Positions 1 through 4,595 of a stretch of 6,464 nucleotides of DNA are shown here, in pieces (the stretch's first letter is position 1; every line of letters begins with the position of its first letter). The position numbers were made by a program, and so were the translations under genes. Source of the DNA: an uncultured Chloroflexota bacterium. GTDB lineage: Bacteria; Chloroflexota; Limnocylindria; Limnocylindrales; CSP1-4. Where the stretch lies: NCBI GenBank assembly GCA_903930745.1, contig CAIYZX010000412.1:1-6464 (forward strand), given 5' to 3'. The notes below the pieces were generated by a model that made no database searches, was not told the origin of the DNA, and was given only the letters and a program-made list of their open reading frames with translations.

Positions 1-1
1 C

Positions 2-772
2 GTCGATGGCCTGGTGGTCGCCCTCGCGTCGATTGCCACCGATGTGCGCCCGGACGCCATCGTGCTGCGTGGCGGCCACCTCGCCGCCCTGCTCGCCCCG
101 CGGCTCGCGGTGCGCCTGGGCGGCGCGGCGCTGGTCACGGATGTCGCGGCGATCCACCGTGACGCAGACGGCCTGGTGCTGGTCCGCCAGACCCGCGCCG
201 GCCGCCGCGCGTGGCGCATCGGGCATCCTGCCGCGCCCGTCGTTGTCGTCCTCCGCCCAGGTGCGTTCTCGCCCGCCGCCCTGCCGTCCCCGGCCCCCGC
301 CCGGGAGGTTGAGGTCGCGCCGGCGCCGGCACAGGGCGAGTCCCGCGTGATCTTCGTCGCACGCCGCCCCCGCGATCCCAACGGCGACATCCGCGACGCG
401 GAGATCCTGGTCTCCGGCGGCGGCGGCGCCGTGGACGCGTTCGAGGGCCTGGAGCGGCTGGCGCAGCTCCTCGGCGGGCGCGTGTCCGCCAGCCGCAGGG
501 CCGTGGACCAGGAGGCTGCCGCCCGCGAGCGCCAGGTGGGCCAGTCCGGGCGCACGGTGAGTCCCAGGCTCTATCTCGCCATCGGCATCGACGGCGCGGG
601 CCAGCACGTGGAGGGCCTCCGTGACGTGGAGACGCTCATCGCCGTGAACACGAACCGTCATGCTCCCATCTGCAGCATCTCCGACCTGGTGATCGAGGGC
701 GACGCCACGGAGACCATCGACCGCCTCACCCGCCGGCTCGCCGCCGGCCATCCCGCCACCCACCACCCCTAG
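2..772 (+). CDS. etfA: Electron transfer flavoprotein alpha subunit, 5'-truncated by the window edge
   Basis: This gene encodes the FAD-binding subunit of electron transfer flavoprotein. With EtfB it forms a soluble heterodimer that carries electrons from flavin dehydrogenases to ETF:quinone oxidoreductase. About 256 residues are visible; full-length EtfA is usually about 310-330, so roughly the first 60-70 lie upstream. The visible N-terminal part matches the Rossmann-like domain (RPDAIVLRGGHLAALLAPR followed by GGAALVTDV). The C-terminal FAD domain is well conserved: SGGGG (visible residues 138-142), SRRAVD (164-169), QVGQSGRTVSP (178-188), GIDGAGQH (195-202), VNTNRHAPI (215-223) and the Asp at 228. 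These are the positions that contact FAD in characterised EtfA proteins, so it should bind FAD. The domain linker is Pro/Ala-rich (about residues 90-112). The stop codon TAG overlaps the ribosome binding site of the next gene, which indicates one operon. etfB and a partner flavin dehydrogenase are expected upstream but are not visible. The family call is secure; a canonical role versus a pathway-specific one is open. Confidence 0.93.
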   Translation, partial: VDGLVVALASIATDVRPDAIVLRGGHLAALLAPRLAVRLGGAALVTDVAAIHRDADGLVLVRQTRAGRRAWRIGHPAAPVVVVLRPGAFSPAALPSPAPAREVEVAPAPAQGESRVIFVARRPRDPNGDIRDAEILVSGGGGAVDAFEGLERLAQLLGGRVSASRRAVDQEAAARERQVGQSGRTVSPRLYLAIGIDGAGQHVEGLRDVETLIAVNTNRHAPICSISDLVIEGDATETIDRLTRRLAAGHPATHHP

Positions 773-775
773 GAG
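771..775 (+). promoter_or_regulatory. Ribosome binding site of the SDR gene, overlapping the etfA stop
   Basis: AGGAG lies five bases before the ATG at 781 and shares two bases with the etfA TAG at 770-772. This fixes the start of the SDR gene and suggests translational coupling to etfA. Confidence 0.75.
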
Positions 776-780
776 ACGCC

Positions 781-1560
781 ATGGGCATCAACGACTTCGG
801 CCTGGACCGCTTCTCGCTCGCCGGCAGGAACGCCATCGTCACGGGCGGCAACAGCGGCCTCGGCCAGGCGTTCTCGCTCGCCCTCGCGAAGGGTGGCGCC
901 AACGTGCTGGCCGCCAGCATGGTGGACGACGCCGGCGAGACGCAGGCGCTCGTGGAGGGGGCGGGAGTCGCGTACCGGCACCTGCACGCGGACCTCACGG
1001 AGGCCGGCGAGTGCCGGCGGATCGTGGACACCTGCGTCGCGGACTGGGGCTCCGTGGACATCCTGGTGAACTGCGCGGGCATCTCCATCAACATCGAGGA
1101 CGTGACGCAGTTCACGCGCGTCCAGTGGGACAGGATGGTGGCGGTGAACCTGACCGCGGCCTTCGAGATGACCCACGAGGCCTGCAAGCACATGATCGAG
1201 CAGCGCAGCGGCAAGATCATCAACATCGCCTCGCTGTACGCGTTCCTGGGCGGGCAGTGGTCGCCGGCGTACGCGTCCACGAAGCACGGCATCGTGGGCC
1301 TCACCAAGGCGATGTGCGACGAGCTGGCCCAGTGGAACATCCAGGTGAACGCGATCGCCCCGGGCTACTTCGCCACGAAGCTCACGGCCAAGACGCAGGC
1401 GGACCCGGTCCGCAACGGCGCGATCATCGCCCACACCCCGGCCGGCCGGTGGGGCGACCTCTCGGACCTGATGGGCGCGTGCGTCTTCCTCGCCAGCCCG
1501 GCATCGGACTATGTCAACGGCACCACGCTCACCGTGGACGGCGGGTACCTCGTCCGCTAG
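781..1560 (+). CDS. Short-chain dehydrogenase/reductase, KduD / gluconate-5-dehydrogenase-like
   Basis: This is a 259-residue classical SDR, the normal length, expected to be a cytosolic NAD(P)-dependent oxidoreductase interconverting a hydroxyl and a keto group on a sugar-like substrate. The cofactor motif TGGNSGLG is at residues 21-28. NCAG (97-100) stands in for the usual NNAG. The catalytic tetrad is complete: Asn123, Ser151, Tyr164 and Lys168 (YASTK), followed by PG at 194-195. The C-terminal third (PAGRWGDLSDLMG, then FLASPASDYVNG and VDGG) closely resembles KduD (2-dehydro-3-deoxy-D-gluconate 5-dehydrogenase) and gluconate 5-dehydrogenases. No acidic residue is clearly placed after the second strand, so NAD versus NADP preference is undecided. 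The gene starts eight bases after the etfA stop, and the kinase gene follows 71 bases later. YgcW of E. coli is an SDR in a comparable ETF and kinase setting. The SDR call is certain; the substrate is not determined. Confidence 0.93.
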   Translation: MGINDFGLDRFSLAGRNAIVTGGNSGLGQAFSLALAKGGANVLAASMVDDAGETQALVEGAGVAYRHLHADLTEAGECRRIVDTCVADWGSVDILVNCAGISINIEDVTQFTRVQWDRMVAVNLTAAFEMTHEACKHMIEQRSGKIINIASLYAFLGGQWSPAYASTKHGIVGLTKAMCDELAQWNIQVNAIAPGYFATKLTAKTQADPVRNGAIIAHTPAGRWGDLSDLMGACVFLASPASDYVNGTTLTVDGGYLVR

Positions 1561-1615
1561 GGGACGGCGACACACCGGGGTTCACGAAGGCGCACCAGGA
1601 ACCACGCAGCATCGC

Positions 1616-1620
1616 GAGGG
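1616..1620 (+). promoter_or_regulatory. Probable ribosome binding site of the FGGY kinase
   Basis: GAGGG lies eleven bases before the ATG at 1632. A second purine run, AGGGG (1625-1629), is only two bases from the ATG and too close to be the main site. Together they support 1632 as the start. Confidence 0.45.
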
Positions 1621-1631
1621 CACCAGGGGTC

Positions 1632-3095
1632 ATGGCGGACAGCTACTTCATCGGCGTGGACGGCGGCACGCAGAGCACCAAGGTCATCGTCTTCAACCAG
1701 CGTGGCGACGTGGTCTGCAGCGCGAGCGAGCCGCTTCGGCCGATGGTGTCCCGCGCCCCGGGGCACATGGAGCACCCGGATGACGATCTCTGGGACAGCC
1801 TCCAGGTGGTGCTCCGGCGTGCGATGGCCCAGTTCCCCGGTGACCCCACCGCGATCCTGGGCCTGGGCCTGGGCTCCATCCGCTGCTGCCGCGTCTTCAT
1901 GCGGCCGGACGGCTCGCTCGCCGCGCCCGTCATGAGCTGGATGGACGTCCGGGCGTACGAGACGTACGAGGACGAGCCGGAGATCGGCTACACCTGCGCC
2001 ACCACGGGCTACCTCACGCACCGGCTCACGGGCGAGCTGCGCGACGCCGCCGCGAACGCGTACCAGGGCCAGTTCCCGGTGGACATGGACACGTGGACCT
2101 GGACCACCGATGCGGAGCAGCTGCGTGCCTACCGCATCCCCGATGCCAAGCTGCTGGAGCTGCGCCTCCCGGGCGAGGTGGTGGGGCACGTCACGCCGGC
2201 CGCCGCGGCTGCGACCGGGCTGCCCGTGGGTCTCCCCGTGGTGGCCACCGCGAACGACAAGGCGGTTGAGGCGCTGGGCGCGGGCCTGACGACGCCGAAC
2301 CTGGGGCTGGTCTCGCTGGGCACCTACAGCGCCACCATGGTCTACGGGGCGGAGCCGCGGCCGGACGCCACGCACTTCTTCACGAACATGGCCTGCATCC
2401 CGCACGCCTACCTGTACGAGGCCGGCGGCATCCGCAAGGGGATGGGGCATATCTCCTGGTTCAAGTCCATCGTGGGTGACGAGTATGCCGCCCGGGCCGC
2501 GCGGGACGGGCTGTCCGCGGAGGAGGCGCTGGGCCTTGAGGCGGCCGCCGTGCCCGCGGGGTCCGATGGCCTGCTCACGATCCCGGACTGGCTGGCCCCG
2601 GCCTCGCAGCGCCACCGCAAGGGCGTGATGCTGGGCTTTGACGAGCGCCACACGCGCGGCCACATGTACCGGTCCCTGCTCGAGGGGATCGCGATGACGC
2701 TGGTCAACAGCTACGAGGACATGCTCCTGGAGCTGGGGACACGCCCGGAGACGCTCATCGTGTCCGGCGGTGGGGCGGGCTCGGACCTGCTGATGTCCAT
2801 CCTGGCGGACGTGGCCGGGGTGCCCACTGCCCGGAATGCGGTGACGGGCGCCGCCGCGCTGGGGGCCGCGATCTGCGCCGCGGTGGCCGCGGGAGCGTAC
2901 CCGGACTTCCACGAGGCGGCGGCCGCCATGGTGCAGCGGCGGGACGTGTTCCAGCCGGATCCGGGGCGGCACGAGCTGTACCGGCGCATCAACGAGGGCG
3001 CGTACCGGCGGCTGCCGTCGCTCCTGGAGCCCACGCTGCACGCGGTCCATGCCGCGGTCTCCGGCGGCGCCGAAGGGGCTGTATCAGGATCCTGA
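1632..3095 (+). CDS. FGGY-family carbohydrate kinase (xylulokinase/YgcE-like)
   Basis: This 487-residue protein has the two-domain actin-like ATPase fold of FGGY kinases, which transfer the ATP gamma-phosphate to a sugar, ketose or polyol in the cytosol. The phosphate-binding loop GVDGGTQSTK is at residues 8-17. WMDVRA (103-108) belongs to the substrate-side region, and HRLTGE is at 130-135. ATANDKAVEALGAG (205-218) carries the probable catalytic base Asp209, although most relatives read GxGD there. SLGTYS (228-233) is the second phosphate motif. SGGGAGSDLLMSILADVAGVP (from 378) with the GAAALGAA stretch matches FGGY signature 2 and the adenosine site. The start at 1632 begins exactly at the expected N terminus; the frame is open further upstream, but that stretch is the SDR gene read out of frame. 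Only about 25 residues separate WMD from HRLTG, shorter than in typical xylulokinases. The gene follows the SDR on the same strand by 71 bases with no visible terminator. The substrate could be a ketose, a polyol or a sugar-acid derivative. Confidence 0.92.
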   Translation: MADSYFIGVDGGTQSTKVIVFNQRGDVVCSASEPLRPMVSRAPGHMEHPDDDLWDSLQVVLRRAMAQFPGDPTAILGLGLGSIRCCRVFMRPDGSLAAPVMSWMDVRAYETYEDEPEIGYTCATTGYLTHRLTGELRDAAANAYQGQFPVDMDTWTWTTDAEQLRAYRIPDAKLLELRLPGEVVGHVTPAAAAATGLPVGLPVVATANDKAVEALGAGLTTPNLGLVSLGTYSATMVYGAEPRPDATHFFTNMACIPHAYLYEAGGIRKGMGHISWFKSIVGDEYAARAARDGLSAEEALGLEAAAVPAGSDGLLTIPDWLAPASQRHRKGVMLGFDERHTRGHMYRSLLEGIAMTLVNSYEDMLLELGTRPETLIVSGGGAGSDLLMSILADVAGVPTARNAVTGAAALGAAICAAVAAGAYPDFHEAAAAMVQRRDVFQPDPGRHELYRRINEGAYRRLPSLLEPTLHAVHAAVSGGAEGAVSGS

Positions 3096-3096
3096 T
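3083..3096. repeat. Perfect 14-bp palindrome over the kinase stop codon
   Basis: ATCAGGATCCTGAT reads identically on both strands and contains the kinase TGA at 3093-3095. It sits at the convergent junction with gntR, whose stop is at 3121-3123. With no loop and no T-tract it is not a convincing terminator. Confidence 0.5.
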
Positions 3097-3120
3097 TGAT
3101 GGTTTGTCCAGGCGGGCCGA

Positions 3121-4212
3121 CTACTCGTCCGTGCCGGGGGTGACCCGTGAGATGGCGCGGCGAAGGAGTTCGAAGGCAGAGGCGTCGAACTCGTAGGACC
3201 ACTCGCGCAGCCGCTCCGGCCGCTCGAAGCGGGACTCGAGACCCAGCGCCTGCGCCTCGCGGGACAGCAGGACGATGTCCGCCTCGCGGTCTACGCGGTC
3301 CAGCTCCGCCTCCGTGTGGGCGACCGCGGAGACCAGCTCCACGCCGGAGGCGCCGGCCACCGCGAGCACCTCGGCGATGTTCTCCACGCCACGCTGTGAT
3401 CCGCAGACAACGCCCACGCGGGACCCCGGCGCCAGGCCGGCGATCTCGTGGACCAGCGACATGTAGCCCGCGCCAACCAGCATCGCCACCACGGGCACCC
3501 GGCCCGCGACGTACGCCTGGGCCTCGTCCGCGTGGAACGTGGTGGTGGCCACGAGGTCGTAGTGGTACCGCGTGAGACGCTCCGGCAGCTCGTCCAAGAG
3601 GACCGGGATGACCTCCACGCGCTCCGGGAACGCCTCCGTGATCCGCTGGGCGTCGAAGTTCGCGTCCGCGGTGGTGCACTCCGCGAACAGGATCCGGATG
3701 TGCGGGCCGGGCCGCTTGCGCTCCGTGGCCGCGGTGAACGTGGCCTGCGCCACCTCGTCCGGCGTGAAGCCCAGCTGCGCGGCGCGCCGCAACGTCTCGG
3801 CCACGATGCCCGCCAGGGCATCGGAGCCCCGGCGCACGGGCGGCCGGTCCACCACGCGCGTCCCCGCCCCGTGGCGGCCCACCACGTAGTTGGCGTCGGC
3901 CAGGCGGCGGTAGACGGCGCGGATCGTGTTGGGGTTCACGCGCAGCGCGGCGCCAAGCTCGCGGACCGGCGGCAGGCGGGTCCCGGCCTGGAGGCGCCCG
4001 GACTCGATCTGGTACGCCAGCTGCCAGAAGATCTGCGTGGAGATCGGCACGTCGGAGTCGCGCTCGATGTCCAGCGCGTGGTCCTTCGCGCCCGCGGGTG
4101 CCACTCCCGCGGGGGGCGCGACAGGCGCCACGACGGGCGTGGTCACAGGCCCTTCGGCAGAGGTACTGGTCCGTTCGGTGCCCACGGACGGGCCATTCCG
4201 GCTACTTGACAT
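3121..4212 (-). CDS. GntR-family transcriptional regulator, YtrA-like DNA-binding domain with large C-terminal sensor-like domain
   Basis: This is a 363-residue DNA-binding regulator, probably a ligand-responsive repressor. Residues about 48-121 form a typical GntR winged helix-turn-helix: VPISTQIFWQLAYQIESG, then LPPVRELGAALRVNPNTIRAVYRRL in pieces from residue 80, ending in the wing GRHGAGTRV. A helical linker (130-165) resembles the dimerising helices of YtrA-type members. Residues 171-350 are far longer than in YtrA itself. They alternate strands and helices (HIRILFAE, VEVIPVLLDEL, YDLVATTTF, VPVVAMLV, GSRVGVVCGS, GVELVSAV, ADIVLLSRE), like a two-lobed Rossmann-type or periplasmic-binding-protein-like sensor; this fold is inferred. 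The first 46 residues are Ser/Thr then Pro/Ala/Val-rich and look unstructured. The ATG at 4212 has no clear ribosome binding site; a GTG at 4146 (codon 23) preceded by GAAGGG is a possible start. Convergent with the kinase, it may control that operon. The palindrome at 4211-4256 suggests autoregulation. Confidence 0.9.
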   Translation of the reverse strand: MSSSRNGPSVGTERTSTSAEGPVTTPVVAPVAPPAGVAPAGAKDHALDIERDSDVPISTQIFWQLAYQIESGRLQAGTRLPPVRELGAALRVNPNTIRAVYRRLADANYVVGRHGAGTRVVDRPPVRRGSDALAGIVAETLRRAAQLGFTPDEVAQATFTAATERKRPGPHIRILFAECTTADANFDAQRITEAFPERVEVIPVLLDELPERLTRYHYDLVATTTFHADEAQAYVAGRVPVVAMLVGAGYMSLVHEIAGLAPGSRVGVVCGSQRGVENIAEVLAVAGASGVELVSAVAHTEAELDRVDREADIVLLSREAQALGLESRFERPERLREWSYEFDASAFELLRRAISRVTPGTDE

Positions 4213-4256
4213 AGTGAACTAGTCCAACTAACGTTCGACTTGGCCTAGTTGACTAT
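4211..4256. promoter_or_regulatory. 46-bp imperfect palindrome, probable GntR operator
   Basis: The outer 19 positions of each arm pair at 16 places. The left arm reads ATAGTGAACTAG then TCCAACT; the right arm reads AGTTGACTAT preceded by ACTTGGCCT; an 8-bp spacer lies between. Each end holds its own dyad of the form TAGTNNACTA (4212-4221 and 4246-4255), centres 34 bp apart, and an overlapping TAGT-CCA-ACTA is at 4220-4230. The island is markedly AT-richer than its surroundings. It overlaps the gntR start codon and lies between gntR and the divergent small gene, so a bound regulator could control both. Palindromic sites near the regulator's own start are usual for GntR proteins. Binding by this regulator is inferred. 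Confidence 0.7.
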
Positions 4257-4257
4257 A
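4252..4257 (-). promoter_or_regulatory. Candidate -10 element for gntR
   Basis: On the minus strand this reads TATAGT, one mismatch from TATAAT, about 39 bases upstream of the gntR ATG and inside the palindrome, where a bound repressor would block it. No good -35 element is seen at the expected spacing, so this is a weak call. On the plus strand TTGACT (4249-4254) resembles a -35 element for the small gene but lacks a good -10 partner. Confidence 0.3.
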
Positions 4258-4277
4258 CCAATGCAGGCCAAGAACAC

Positions 4278-4283
4278 AGGAAG
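4278..4283 (+). promoter_or_regulatory. Ribosome binding site of the 43-residue membrane protein
   Basis: AGGAAG lies nine bases before the ATG at 4293. It is a main reason for believing the short ORF is translated. Confidence 0.6.
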
Positions 4284-4292
4284 TGCGGTCCC

Positions 4293-4424
4293 ATGGAACT
4301 CCTGATCATCGCCATCCTCCTCGTCGTCGGTGCCTCGTTCGCCCTCGTTGCAACGGATCTCGGCGCGGACACCCGGGACCTGGACGAGAACCCGGCCCAC
4401 CCCCACCACGTCGGCATCGGCTGA
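4293..4424 (+). CDS. Small single-pass membrane protein, 43 residues, function unknown
   Basis: The ORF begins MELLIIAILLVVGASFALVA, a hydrophobic stretch (residues 3-20) long enough for one membrane helix. It continues with a short polar tail containing GADTRD (24-29), an acidic LDEN segment, HPHH (36-39) and GIG at the end. The layout suggests a tiny bitopic membrane protein. I recall comparable short proteins, a hydrophobic helix followed by a G(A/V)D(S/T)RD motif, from high-GC Chloroflexota and actinobacteria; this is memory and should be tested by search. Support for translation is the well-placed AGGAAG ribosome binding site, a clean start and stop, and a terminator-like hairpin 75 bases after the stop. 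It is divergent from gntR, 80 bases apart, with the palindrome between, so co-regulation is possible. It could be an accessory peptide of a membrane complex or an orphan stress protein; the sequence does not decide. Confidence 0.62.
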   Translation: MELLIIAILLVVGASFALVATDLGADTRDLDENPAHPHHVGIG

Positions 4425-4449
4425 CGTATCAACCCTTCGCGCTTCATCG

Positions 4450-4483
4450 GGCGCCGGCCCCCTCCCTCCCTCCTTCCGGCGCC
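4450..4483 (+). repeat. Perfect 8-bp inverted repeat enclosing an 18-base pyrimidine loop with anti-SD sequence
   Basis: GGCGCCGG (4450-4457) pairs exactly with CCGGCGCC (4476-4483). The 18-base loop is all C and T, in CCCTCCCTCC-type repeats ending CCTCCTT, identical to the anti-Shine-Dalgarno core at the 3' end of 16S rRNA. In RNA from the plus strand the loop would be exposed and able to pair with purine-rich ribosome binding sites. The opposite strand is a G-tract with GG, GGG, GGG and GGGGG runs, compatible at best with a two-tetrad quadruplex. It lies in the 3' untranslated part of the small-gene transcript. Confidence 0.55.
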
Positions 4484-4499
4484 TGCAGAGCATCCCGTT

Positions 4500-4533
4500 C
4501 GACCCCCGGCACCGTCCGGGGGTCGCGGCTTTT
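4500..4533 (+). terminator. Intrinsic-type terminator downstream of the small membrane gene
   Basis: CGACCCCCGG (4500-4509) pairs perfectly with CCGGGGGTCG (4516-4525) across the six-base loop CACCGT. A short T-run (4530-4533) follows four bases after the stem. The stem is strong and the T-tract short, as is common in high-GC bacteria. It probably ends the plus-strand transcript of the small gene. The stem could also help stop transcripts of the convergent GH57 gene, but on that strand no T-tract follows. Confidence 0.65.
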
Positions 4534-4595
4534 CCGGGGATCGCGCCGAGTGCGCCGGCTCCGGTCCGGTGGCATGCGACCGTCGGGCCGGAGTC

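Larger units (their letters stand above)
4425..4595. other. Intergenic 3' region between the small membrane gene and the convergent GH57 gene
   Basis: This 171-base stretch holds two strong inverted repeats, both described separately: a pyrimidine-loop hairpin (4450-4483) and a terminator-like hairpin (4500-4533). No other gene is supported; the reading frames that cross it on the minus strand show no recognisable protein features. The remainder (4534-4595) carries nothing I can identify. Confidence 0.5.

Noticed and set aside
1011..1631. In-frame 5' extension of the kinase reading frame over the SDR gene
   Set aside because: The residues before 1632 are Arg/Gly/His/Pro-rich and do not resemble any kinase; the SDR gene in the other frame is clearly real. 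The kinase fold begins right at the ATG at 1632.
1557..3050. 497-codon open frame antisense to the FGGY kinase
   Set aside because: Composition is dominated by Arg, Gly, His and Val with no recognisable motifs. This is typical of antisense frames in high-GC coding DNA, and the opposite strand encodes a clear kinase.
2711..3679. 322-codon minus-strand frame crossing the kinase 3' end and the gntR gene
   Set aside because: It is a second frame on the gntR strand with no domain signal and arginine/glycine-rich composition; it crosses two well-supported genes.
4458..4475. G-quadruplex on the minus strand opposite the pyrimidine loop
   Set aside because: Only three runs of three or more G are present, the fourth being GG, so a standard three-tetrad quadruplex is not supported.
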